A stretch of DNA of 64,000 bases, taken from the NCBI GenBank assembly GCA_900239685.1, contig OENT01000066.1:1-64000 (forward strand). Reading direction: 5' to 3'. Below the pieces are notes generated by a model. That model had not been told where the DNA came from. It saw only the letters and a list, made by a program, of their open reading frames with translations, and searched no databases. Both the position numbers and the translations under genes were made by a program. This document shows positions 1 to 9,979 of the stretch, piece after piece; position 1 is the stretch's first letter; each line of letters starts with the position of its first letter. The DNA comes from Rotaria macrura (Eukaryota; Rotifera; Eurotatoria; Philodinida; Philodinidae).

Positions 1-1930
1 CTTTGCCATGTGATGTTCGATGAGGTGACCGAGTGGCAACTTCGTTTTGAACTGAGCAAAAGGGGTGAACAGAAGTATAGTTAAGAATGTTGCTTTGCCA
101 TGTGATAGTCGATGAGCTGACCGGGGCGCAACCTTTGCTTCGAAGTGAGGAAAACAGGTGAACAGAAGAATGTTAGGGAATGTTACTTTAGCATATGAAC
201 TTTGATGAGGTGACCGAGTCGCAACCTTTGCTTCGAAGTGTGCAAAAGAGTTGAACAGAAGCATCTTGAGGAAGGTTCCTTTGCGATATGATCTTCAATG
301 AGTTGACCGAGTCGCAACCTTTGCTTCGAAGTGAGTAAAAGAGGTGAGCGGAAGTCTGCTAAGGAATGTTGCTTTGCCATGTGATCTTCGATGAGCTGAC
401 TGGGTCGCAACCTTTCCTTCCTATTGACCAAAAGAGGTGAAGAAAAGTCTGCTAAGGAATGTTGCTTTGCCATGTGATCTTCGAGGAGCTGACTGGGTCG
501 CAACCTTTCCTTGCTAGTGACGAAAAGAGGTGAACAAAAGTCTACTAAGGAATTTTCCTTTCATATGTGATCTTCGATGAGCTGACCGAGTCGGAACCTT
601 TGCTTCGAAGTGTGCAAAAGAGGTGAACAGAAGTATCTTGAGGAAGGTTCCTTTGCGATATGATCTTCGATGAGTTGACTGAGTCGGAACCTTTGCTTCG
701 AAGTGAGCAAAAGAGGTGAAAAGAAGTCTGGTTAGGACTGTTCTTTTCCAATGTGGTCTTCGATTAGCTGACCAATTCGGAACCTTTTCTTCGAAGTGAG
801 CAAAAGAGGTGAACTAAAGTCTCCTAAGGAATGTTGCTTTGCCATGTGATCTTCGACGAGCTTACTGGGTCGCAACCACTCCTTCCTAGTGAGCAAAAGA
901 GGTTAGGAAAAATCTGCTAAGGAATTTTCCTTTCATATGTGATCTTCGATGAGCTGACCGAGCCGGAACCTTTGCCTCGAAGTGAGGGAAAGAGGCTAAC
1001 AAAAGTCTGGTAAGGACTGTTGGTTTGCCATGTGATCTACGATGAGCTGACCGAGTCGCAAGCTTTGTTTTGAAGTGAGCAAAAGAGGTGAACAGAAATC
1101 TGCTAACTAATGTTCTGTTGCAATGTGATCTTGGATGAGCTGACCGGGTGGCAACTTTTTCTTCGAAGTGAGGAAAAGCGATGAACAGAAGTATCATTAT
1201 GAATGTTTCTTTCGGATGTGATCTTCGATGAGCTGACCGAGTCGCAACCTTTGCGTTGAATAGATGAAATGAAGTGAAGAGAAGTCTGCTAGGGAATGTT
1301 GCTTTGCCATGTGGTGTACGATGAGCTGACGGAGTGGTAACCTTTGTTTTGAAGTGAGCAGAAGAGGGGAACAGAAGTCTGCTAAGGAATTTTGCTTCGC
1401 CATGTGATCTCCGATGAGCTGACCGATTCGGAACTTTTGCTTGGAATGGAGGAAAAGAGGTGAACAGAAGTATATTGCTGAATGTTGCTTAGGTATGTGA
1501 TCTTTTATGAGCTGATCGAGTCGCAACCTTTGCTGCGAAGTTTGGAATGGGGTGAACAGAAGTATATTGGTGAAGTTTCTTTTTGCATGTGATCTGCGAT
1601 GTGGTGACCTAGTCTTAACGTTTGCTTCGAAGTGAGCAAAAGAGGTGAACAGAAATCTGCTAACTAATGTTCTTTTGCAATGTGGTCGTCGATTAGCTGA
1701 CCGATTGGTAACCTTTTCTTCGAAGTGAGCAAAGAGGTGAACAGAAGTATCATTATGAATGTTCCTGTCGGATGTGATCTTCGATGCGGTGACCGAGTCG
1801 CAACCTTGGCTTGGAATGAGCAAAAGTTGTGAACCGAAGTCTGCTAAGGAATGTTGCTTTGCCATGTGATTTTCGTTCAGCTGACCGATTCGCAACCTTT
1901 TCTTCGAAGTGAGCGAAAGAGGTGAACAGA
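1..1930. repeat. Satellite array, about 92-bp unit, about 21 copies
   Basis: Tandem, diverged copies of one unit fill the left edge and probably continue outside the window. The landmark CTTTGCCATGTGATCTTCGA recurs near 1, 93, 185, 277, 372 and 464, which gives a period of about 92 bp. Other landmarks in each unit are GATGAGCTGACCGAGTCGCA, TTTGCTTCGAAGTGAGCAAA and GAGGTGAACAGAAGTCTGCT. Units differ by substitutions and small indels, so this is an old or slowly homogenised array. The plus strand is G-rich relative to C. Because 92 is not a multiple of 3, the open frames seen on the minus strand (up to 232 aa) change frame at each unit and are not credible genes. The same unit recurs at 8.86-9.8 kb. 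Confidence 0.93.
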
Positions 1931-3110
1931 AGGTTTGTTTGTGTGATGATAATGCAAACGTTTTATAGAGTAGTCTTCTGAAGAAATCAATCGAAGGGGG
2001 TTACTGTGGAACTTAAATATGTCTGGTGCTGCATAAGGGTAACGGATGCGGTTACAGTGTTAACACGTGTGCGTAAGGGACGCGTCTATGCTTTGCATGC
2101 GTCGATACTTTGTGCGCGTCTATACTTTCCACGCGTATTCGTGGTCTATTGGTGGAAGTCTCGTTCGCCCAGGTAAGGGGGCCACGTTTCCGTGTGGGGG
2201 TTCAGTGTGCCAATGCTCCCTGATTTGTGGATCGGAGGGCAAAGCCCCGCGAGGCTTAGAATTTTCATGTTTTGATGCATGGAGTTCACTGTTTTTAAAT
2301 GCTCGGAATTGGATTATGTGTTGCTTGGAGTGATTCCAGATTTCATGGGGGTTGAGTTAGGTTTAGTTCTGATGGGTTTGGTTTTTGATGATGCTTTGGT
2401 TTCTTCAGTATCTTCTAGAATTGGTTTCGTTTGTTGTACAGTAATTTTGTTAGTTGACTGGTTGGTATTGTTTAACGGTATCGGCAATGATAGTTGCCGT
2501 CGGATGTAGGTGAGGATAACTGCATGTCGCGTACGAGATCGTTGAATTTCGTTCCTTGAGTAATATTCCATTTTAGTTATATCTGTTTAGGTTGGGAGTA
2601 GATGACAATTGTATCTTGTTCGCGTTCAGTTGAAATGTCGTGCTACTTATTGACTATTGAATCACTAACATGTTGACGCTTTGTTTTCGCAATGTCGAGT
2701 GCTACCTCGTGCAGTACTCAATTTTTCTTTGATATTTAATTGTGATATAACAGATTTCATTGATGAGTAAATTTTCATGAGAATTCTTGATAATGATTTT
2801 GATTATTGCGTCGGCACTTATTGTGTTCGGTGTTCATCGCCAGCTTTGATTTGTAATCGCCTTGCTTGTCAGTTCGGTCTTCGGTCTGTACTCTAGGGTG
2901 TAGACATGTGTTCAGAACGTAGGATACGAAAATCAATGACAGCGATCGCGGATGAATTAGGTGAAGAGAAAGATGTTGAGGGTGTGTCTCTCTCATGAAA
3001 TGTTTGCCATTGTCGTTGACCTTATTATTGAAACAGTCGTATATATACTGTTGTTCGAAAATGAAATGAAGTATGCGCTTTATTTATGGCTTGCAAATTT
3101 CGTTTTTTTC
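1931..3110. repeat. G/T-rich tail of the satellite locus, repeated at about 10.0-10.99 kb
   Basis: This stretch begins where the 92-bp array ends. It matches 9.98-10.99 kb in patches and in the same order: TTTGTTTGTGTGAT at about 1926 and 10014; an AATTTTC-TGTTTT segment at about 2261 and 10130; a segment with TCTA(A/G)GGTGTAG at about 2891 and 10770; and a closing block with GTTGACCTTATTATTGAAAC near 3015, matched by a TTGACCTTACTATTTTGACA block near 10895. The copies are diverged but collinear, so array and tail look like one repeated unit. No coding gene was recognised; the short ORFs have no family resemblance. It could be the degraded non-coding part of a subtelomeric or transposon-derived repeat. 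Confidence 0.7.
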
Positions 3111-3229
3111 CTCTGAAACCGGTAAGTACCTGTGACGGTTTTTGATAGAAGAAGAGATGCAGATGTAACTACGTGTTTTAATTTATTTCTGTATACCAAA
3201 AACCATGCATAGCAACATATTTTACTATC

Positions 3230-3620
3230 CCTTTTATAGGGATACAGAGAAAAGAACACATGAAGCGTGGAGGATATTTACATGAGAATAAAGTGAAGGC
3301 AAGGACGAGCGCAAGAATAAGAAGAGACAATAAGAACAACAAGGGACCATGAAGTAAGACTATAAACGCACACAAAGTGAGAAGGGCATAGAAATGAGAC
3401 TACAGTGAAGGTAAGGACGAGCGCAAGTATAAAGAGATATAATCCGAACAGCAAAGGACCATGAGGTAAGGACAAGAGTAACTGTATTATAATAATGAGA
3501 GACAATACTCAAAAGGAAAGGACATCGAAGTAAGGACACGAACAGGGATATTAAGGTAAGGACAACGATGAGGTAAAAGTGAGGGACATGCATGTGAACG
3601 AAACAAGGTGAGAGTATCAC
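3230..3620. repeat. Purine-rich minisatellite, about 112-bp period
   Basis: Two clear units start near 3293 and 3405 with GTGAAGG(C/T)AAGGACGAGCGCAAG and continue to AA(G)GGACCATGA(A/G)GTAAG. More decayed copies, with GAAGTAAGGACACGAAC and TTAAGGTAAGGACAACGATG, follow to about 3600. The plus strand is rich in A and G. No function is visible, and minus-strand ORFs here are by-products of the repeat. Confidence 0.75.
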
Positions 3621-4750
3621 ATGCGTAAATTATTAATGTGACGTGGAAGAGATACCGCCATATACAGACTTCTTTCAGGACGTCATAGTACCCTAGGCTT
3701 CATAATTTTGAAAATAACTCGTTAAAACAATGCCTTTTATTTTCCCTGTTCAACGCGTTCTCCATAGTCGAAAATGTCCGAATTTTTGCGTTTTTAAACA
3801 ATATAAATTGATGCATCCTCTAATAGTCAGCAATGTTGCGTTAGACCGTTTAAATATGTTTCTGATTTCTTAGCATCGAAACGGAAAAATCGGACATTTT
3901 GCAAAGTTAAAAACTCGTTTACCGAAAGCGAAAAAACTTCGTCGAGACGTGTTAATTTTGTATTTTCTTCATTATTGGTAATGCATTATAACAACTTTCT
4001 CTGTGTCCCAGCAAAGACCCGATCAAAGGATCCTATAATTAGAAGACTACGAAATATCTTAAAATGTACTACTCATATTAAATGAAAATTGTGGGAAAGT
4101 AATTTCTACAAGTACAACAACTCTTAACAAATTTTTTTTTCGATATTTTATTGTTTTATTGAATAATCAATGTAATTCGTTCAGCTTCAGTTAATATTTA
4201 TCAATAATTTTAAAAATTTTTATTTATATATTTATGAATATTTAAGTTAGAGATTTTAGAAGCATCAGCTTTCGCCTTTTAGAATTTTAAATTAAAATGA
4301 AATACAACGCAACAAAATGGCAACTTCACAGATGTCAACACATCGTTGCTCCTCCTAGTGTATGATTTTCTTGAAGTCGAATGACAAAGGAAGACATAGA
4401 ACAGTAATACTGGAAGAGCGGAGTTACAATTCATCTGCGTCCATACCATAGGTTAACTTTGCCGTTAAAATGCATTGATTTCTGAAAATTCATGCATTAG
4501 ATGGGTGAAAATGCGTTATGGCGGGATCAACTCGTTTATACCCGTTGTCTTCTTTTCTCTGTGAACTGAATGACATAAAAGTGTTCTTTCTCTTCCTTTT
4601 TTCCTTCAACGCATTAAAATACCGTTGTGCCATTTATGTGACTTCGTAGGTAGTGTTAAGGTTTAACTTCACTTGATTTCTTCAATTAGGTTTTAGAAAA
4701 ACACATTTTCAAACAAAGCAAACTCACACACAACAAACAGAATATGTATT
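3621..4750. other. Gene-free AT-rich spacer
   Basis: No gene, RNA gene or clear repeat was recognised. The stretch is AT-rich with short homopolymer runs and many stops in all frames. Confidence 0.6.
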
Positions 4751-4754
4751 GATA

Positions 4755-5070
4755 GTGTGTAGGTGTCGGATCGCCCAGGTCGTTCGTTCCGGAGCCCGGA
4801 TCCCACAGGAAACGGAATATTTTCCGGCTTCTTCCTACCGGTTCCGGTGTATTTCAACCGGAAACGGCAGGAAAAACCACCGGAACGTCCGAAAACAGGA
4901 AATTTCATGGAAATACCTCGGGTCAACCAGGAAACTAGCGGGACTCTGGCAAGTTCCACCAGGATCCAACCGGAAAATACAATAATCCGATACAGAAACA
5001 TCGGAAAAGAGTCGGAATCGACCTTATTCCGACCAGATTATTTCTGCTTCGGAAATCAGGCCTCCGCTTG
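4755..5070. repeat. GC-rich island with dense CCGGAA/TTCCGG motifs
   Basis: A sharp rise in GC content against AT-rich flanks. Short motifs such as CCGGAA, GGAAAC and TTCCGG recur many times in both orientations, including a locally self-complementary ACCGGTTCCGGT-type core near 4838. ORFs of 78-102 aa are open on both strands because the GC-rich motifs lack stops; none resembles a protein family. Dense two-way motifs resemble the subterminal regions of DNA transposons, but I could not find matching terminal inverted repeats or a target duplication. Confidence 0.55.
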
Positions 5071-5529
5071 AAAAACAATCACATCGAATATTAAATTCTC
5101 ATTTATATCGTTCGTAGATACGCAAATCATCATTTTACAAAGAACTTTAAATGTGTTTTTTGGATTTTTTTTTCTAAATTCTTCAATTCTAGGACAACGT
5201 CAATGACACGGAAAGTTTACCATACTTTCAATGGTTCGCGTGAAAATTTTAGATGTGCTACTTAAAGTGTTATTGTTTTCAGTGCATTAATTTGCATTCC
5301 TAATTTCTTAGATAAAAATTTGAAATCATAGGTCATTTAGAGACTTTAGAAGCGTCACTTACCTTGATTGACGACTCAGGAAAGTCTCAAAACGCTGGTG
5401 TTTAACATGTGTGCTGTTCTTACACATATCGTTTTCGGTTTGTGAAAGTCTAAAAATCTGATTTTTAGGTCTTCGAACTTAAAATTCCCATATTTGGGAC
5501 AAAAACAATTTTGAAGAGAAATGTATTAT
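5071..5529. other. Gene-free AT-rich spacer
   Basis: No feature was recognised between the GC-rich island and the hAT-type MITE. Confidence 0.6.
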
Positions 5530-5537
5530 GTTTTACT

Positions 5538-6189
5538 TAGGGGTGCAACAAATCCAAGGCCTTGGAATTTGGTGCAAATAGATTTGGATTTGGATTTGGG
5601 TTTGGGTTTGGTCTTAAATTATCCAAATCTGATGAGAATTTGCAATAGAAAGTCTCAGAAGGAAGAGAAGAGTATCAATTCTTAGAGGTTGATAAAAAAT
5701 TGTCTGGATTCGGTATAGATTTGGGTTTGGATCTGGATTTGTGTCTTAGATTTGGATTTGGGATTTGGTCTGTATCATTATGATTAGGATTTGGGTAGGG
5801 TTTGGTTTTGGGATTTGGATTTGGGAGTGCGATTTGGTTTGAATGAGGCACGGCTACAAAATTTGATTGATGTTAGATAGAAAACAAATCCCAAGTCCAA
5901 ATCCCAATCTAAGACCCAAATCCAAATCCAAGTCCAAGTCCAAACCCCAAATCCAAATCCAAGTCCAAGTCCAAACCCCAAATCCCAAACGTATCACCAA
6001 TCCCGAATCCTAAATCTAAGCTGAAAAAAGTAATATAAACAATCCTGTGATCAAAATTTAGAAGAAATCTACAGCTAGGAACTCAGTTCTAACCATAACC
6101 CAAATCTAGAAACCAAAACCAAATCCAAGTCCAAATCTCAAGGATTTGGTGACAAATCCCGAATCCATTCAAGATTTGTTACACCCCTA
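5538..6189. mobile_element. Non-autonomous hAT-type MITE, 652 bp, intact ends
   Basis: The left end TAGGGGTGCAACAAATCC and the right end GATTTGTTACACCCCTA are near-perfect inverted repeats. The element is flanked by a perfect 8-bp direct repeat GTTTTACT (5530-5537 and 6190-6197), the target duplication length typical of hAT transposases. Inside, GGATTTGG/GGGTTTGG motifs cluster in the left half and the complementary CCAAATCC motifs in the right half, which matches the subterminal binding-site clusters of hAT elements. No transposase is encoded, so movement would need a transposase supplied in trans. The 65-aa minus ORF in the repeats is spurious. Confidence 0.92.
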
Positions 6190-6289
6190 GTTTTACTAGA
6201 ATGATTTTTTTCTCAGAGTATCTTCTGGTGTTGTTTCAGGCTTTTTAAAAAAGAAGTAAAAGCTGGCTTCGAAATACGGAGAGTTTTGC

Positions 6290-6650
6290 TTAGCAAGTCT
6301 GAGTATTTAGCGCGGTTTGGGAAACGGCCAGATGAGTTTTCGGGAGCGTAGTGGAAACGGTCAGTTCTGAGCCGTGTTCTCTCCGGATGGGAAAATTGCT
6401 TTTTCCTTTATCGGTATCCGGTCCGAAAACGGTCGGATCTGGACCGTATGCGATCCGGGCTTGGAAACGGGGTTTTCCGTTGACGGATCCCTTGTAGGAA
6501 ACGGGAACCGTATCCGTGGATACGCTCCAGTGCCCCGAATTGGTGGGAAGTAAGGCGGATCCGGAAGCCGGCTTCCGGAATTCGTGATAATAACACGGGA
6601 TCCTACCGGTTCCAGCCGTACGTCTTTGACCTGGGAACATGGGAGAAAAC
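6290..6650. repeat. GC-rich island with GGAAACGG/GGATCC motifs
   Basis: A second compositional island. GGAAACGG, CGGATC, CCGGTTCC and their complements recur in both orientations. Minus-strand ORFs of 62 and 116 aa are open but resemble no known family. The texture is like the island at 4.75-5.07 kb, yet the motifs are not the same. It may be the remnant of another small DNA element; ends and target duplication were not found. Confidence 0.5.
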
Positions 6651-7260
6651 AGAAGTGACGGTCAAGAAGAGTATGTACATTAAAGATTATATACTCTTTT
6701 GTTATTTTTACTCATGATAAAAAACAATTATAATACAAATTTTATCCTCACAAGTTTAGTTTAAGGATGGTGAAAATGTAGCACTGTTTTTCCTATCAGT
6801 GTATATAAAAAAACGTTCTTCTGCATCCCCGTATGGAAATGAAACATTGCTTGGGGATTACTTTTAAATCATGCTAAGTAGATGCTGGTTTGTTGGTTCT
6901 CTAAAGTTACACCGATTGGAAAAATGTCAATATTTATTTATTTTTCCTTTTGTGAAATACCATTGTCATCTTTCAGTTCACAACGGAAAGAACATGTTAG
7001 ATTTGAAACTGATAAATCGTACCACTAGTTCAAAGAGCTTAAAAACGTGCTGTTGGTTTATTCCATATGACAAAATTTGAAAAAGAAAATGGAATTTATT
7101 GAATGTATTCTAAATTTGAAACGTTAGCCCTTCTCTAAAAACGATTACAAGCATCATCACCGCATGTATAATACTAACGGACAAATATATGTTCGAACAC
7201 TGTATCTGTAGTTGATTTAATCGGAACCTTATGATGTCGACATGTCTGATGTAACGCTCA
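6651..7260. other. Gene-free AT-rich spacer
   Basis: No gene was recognised. A 69-aa plus ORF at 6871-7080 has no family resemblance and sits in low-complexity AT-rich sequence. Confidence 0.6.
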
Positions 7261-7270
7261 AAACATAAAA

Positions 7271-7810
7271 ACCCAGGTGAATGAATCCGATACCGAATCC
7301 GATCGGATCCTACGATCCGATGAAATCTTATGGGAATCCGAGTTGTGGAAACAGTAACGGATCCGACGGAAGAAACCTATTTTCTTATTTGTGTACGAAT
7401 CAGCATTTAATCCTAATAGTGGAGGCCTGTTTTATCATACGATGAAATCCAATCGGATTCCGATAGTAGGGTTCGATAAAATCCAGCATTTCGGATCCGT
7501 ATCTCGCATCACAACCAGGAATCCGATGGGATTTCGTCGGATAAGAGAAACTCCTATAGAAACATTATCGGATCTGTTAGGGTTCACGCTCACGAAGAGC
7601 GACGAACACAGTTAGCGTGTGCGTGTACAGTTTATTCTTTCTATCCTGGATAAACGAAAACATCACATATATATATGTATATAAGGAACGAACCAAAAAA
7701 GAATAAACAATAGAGATGAATAAGACGATAGAGAATTGCATGGTAGAGGGATGATGTCGCAAGGTGACATCACCCTAACAGGATCCGACAGGCATCCGAT
7801 CGGATTCAAT
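7271..7810. repeat. ATCCGAT-rich island, two motif clusters around an AT-rich centre
   Basis: The motif ATCCGAT and its complement ATCGGAT occur repeatedly at 7286-7575 and again at 7780-7812, around an AT-rich centre with a short TA run near 7666-7682. Both edges carry a TGAATCCGAT-like sequence in opposite orientation (near 7281 and 7800). This is like an element with subterminal repeats, but I could not find a target duplication. No credible coding sequence lies inside. Confidence 0.5.
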
Positions 7811-8860
7811 GGTCGCAATGACCCTCCTGGAAAGCAAAAATTACCACTGGCACATAGTTTCGTTCATCATTAGGCATATCACTTAGTTACTCATGCGCCG
7901 TAGAATCACCAAATTTGCAACATAACATTCAAAAACTTACCTTTTTCTTAAACAGAGTATATTACTCCAATGCGCCAGCGGTTCTATTTTTAACAAACAC
8001 AACGTTCATGTGCGTTCAACAATCAACAAACGTCACAATCCATAACAAACAAAGCTGACCAGTGCTCAATTTCATTCAACTGCCTTTTAAGATCCACTGT
8101 TTCAAATGCAGCCTTCGACGCGCGCAGATGACCATATAAAAAAATCTGTGCACAAATTTCGCACGGAATCGCGATTGTGAACCATTAACGTGGTACATAC
8201 TGGTCACACAGCAGCATCAGAATCATAATTCCCAGAATGCGTCAATAATCACGCCACTCCTGCTGTATTCATCAACACTATACCACATCTGACACTTCGA
8301 CGACATTTTACGAAACATCCACACCCATACAGAACCGCAATTCCATCTAATCTCAACGAATGAACCAACAAAAACAGCAATCTACCTCTGCATATACTTC
8401 AGACAGCGCCCACAGGCTGTTATTTACAGGAGAACAGTAAAATCAACGCACTAAAATCTGTCTCCGACACATTTCCCATTCAAAACACAAAACTAACCGA
8501 CTACACAAACACATCCAACAAACAGAGGAAAAATTATTCCAAAAAATAGATCCAATCTAAACCTAATCCAAACCGACCACAAACCCGACAGAAACCCGTT
8601 AAACATTGAAACAGCTTTCTACCCCAAATTCAATCCATATGATAGCTTGTATTCCGAACTCCTTATATTTCCGTGCCCCTATGTATGCAACGGTCCAACT
8701 CAAAACGTTCACTCAATATCATATATCAACAGCCTACCCTTCAACCAGCATACAGTGTGCGGCAATGAAATAAACTTTCCTAAAACTACAGGTCATCCAT
8801 TGCTGCAAACAACACTTATAACACTGCCAATCATTACCCAAAGCAAATATGGAATGAAAG
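7811..8860. other. A/C-rich stretch, possibly an inverted decayed copy of the satellite tail
   Basis: No gene was recognised. From about 7,980 the plus strand is clearly A/C-rich, the complement of the G/T-rich tails at 1.9-3.1 and 10.0-11.0 kb. It sits directly upstream of satellite units that are themselves inverted. I therefore infer that it is an inverted and strongly diverged tail; the eye finds only short matches, so this needs an alignment. Confidence 0.35.
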
Positions 8861-9010
8861 AGCAATATTCATCAAGAGACTTCTGTTCACCACTTTTGCT
8901 CACTGCGAAGCAAAGGTTACGACTCGGCCAGCTCATCAAACATCACATGGCAAAGGAACATTCCTTAGCAGACTTCTGTTAACCTTTTTTGCTCACTTGG
9001 AAGCCAAGGT
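8860..9010 (-). repeat. Inverted units of the 92-bp satellite
   Basis: About one and a half units of the left-edge satellite lie here in reverse orientation. Landmarks are AGACTTCTGTTCACCACTTT near 8877, GCGAAGCAAAGGTTACGACT near 8905 and CACATGGCAAAGGAACATTC near 8945, the complements of the landmarks seen at 1-1930. The end of the 111-aa plus ORF in this region is just this repeat. Confidence 0.85.
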
Positions 9011-9790
9011 TGCGATTCTGTCAACTGATCGAGATAGGACCTTCTAGGGAAAGGGCGTCACATGTGTGGAAGGAACGTCCTTAGCTGATGTTTTTTTCCC
9101 GGTCATGTTCAATCTTGTAACTTGCTTGGCAAGCACGGTTGGAAGTCCTTAAAAGAGGTTACCCTGAGTCTTGTAATGAATGTTCGTTTGGTATATTATT
9201 ACTTGAGTGTTGACCGAGTGTTTTTCGTTTGCATAGATTTGAGGAAAAGAGGTATACTTAAGTGTGGTTTCGCATGTTGCTTTCTCATGTGTACCTGGAT
9301 CAGTTAGTTACGTTATCGCCTTAGTTTTCGAATAGGAGCTGTATGGGGTAGACCTATGTTGATTAACGTTTCTTTCTATTGTATTCTTGAATTGCCTGGT
9401 CGGATCAGGAGTTATACTTCGAGATCTTTGGAAAGAGGTGAATAGAGCCTGATAGAGAATCTTATGGTCCCATGTGATCTTGGATAGGGGTGGGAAGTTA
9501 CTGTTATCGACCCGTTACGTTACCAAGTAACGGTAACTTCCCACCCCTAATCTTGGATCAGATGATTGATTCGCCACCTGAGACTCGACGTTACCAATGG
9601 AAGTTAAGAGGTATCTTTTGAGTTATGTTGCTTCTCCATGGTATCCTCGATTGGCTGACAGAGTCGCAGTTTTCGCTTTGATGGTAACTGAAGAAGTGAA
9701 GAGATGTCCTTTGAGTTACGTTGCTTTGCTGTTTGATCTTGAATTGTTGAATAGCGTTGCTTCAGAGTGTTGAGAAGAGGAGAAGAGAAC
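9011..9790 (+). repeat. Decayed forward units of the 92-bp satellite
   Basis: Strongly diverged units in the same orientation as the left-edge array. Visible remnants are GAGGTGAATAGAGCCTGATA near 9435, CCATGTGATCTTGGAT near 9470, GGCTGACAGAGTCGCAGTTT near 9653 and a final GAAGAGGAGAAGAGAAC. One unit is interrupted by a 65-bp MITE. A turn-around with the inverted units lies at about 9.0-9.1 kb. Confidence 0.7.
9485..9549. mobile_element. Tiny hAT-type MITE, 65 bp, near-palindromic
   Basis: The ends TAGGGGTGGGAAGTTAC and GTAACTTCCCACCCCTA are perfect inverted repeats, and the element is flanked by the 8-bp direct repeat ATCTTGGA (9477-9484 and 9550-9557). The 8-bp duplication and TAGGGGTG start match the 652-bp element at 5538, so both probably used the same or related hAT transposase. 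Almost the whole element is terminal repeat, with only a short GTTACGTTACCAAGTAAC-type centre. It interrupts a unit of the 92-bp satellite. Confidence 0.92.
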
Positions 9791-9979
9791 TATTTTGATG
9801 AAACATCGTTTTCCATCCGATCTGCTATCAGGTAAACTAGTCGGAATCGTTGAGTGGAAGTCAGCAAATGAGATGGAGTCTTTGGTTGCTTTGGTGTGGA
9901 TAATACAAAGAATAGAAAATAAATTTTCGCTGAATGGGGGCCATGTGCTTTCGAATCTGAGGTGTTCCGGAAAATTACC

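Noticed and set aside
1197-1895. 232-aa and shorter minus-strand ORFs in the 92-bp array
   Set aside because: They are made wholly of satellite units, change frame at each unit and resemble no protein family.
4693-5071. Overlapping ORFs of 78-102 aa on both strands
   Set aside because: They follow from GC-rich motif repeats without stops; the encoded peptides have no domain resemblance.
5580-6180. Telomere-like GGGTTT/GGATTT repeats
   Set aside because: Both orientations occur inside one element with terminal inverted repeats and an 8-bp target duplication, so they are subterminal motifs of a hAT-type MITE.
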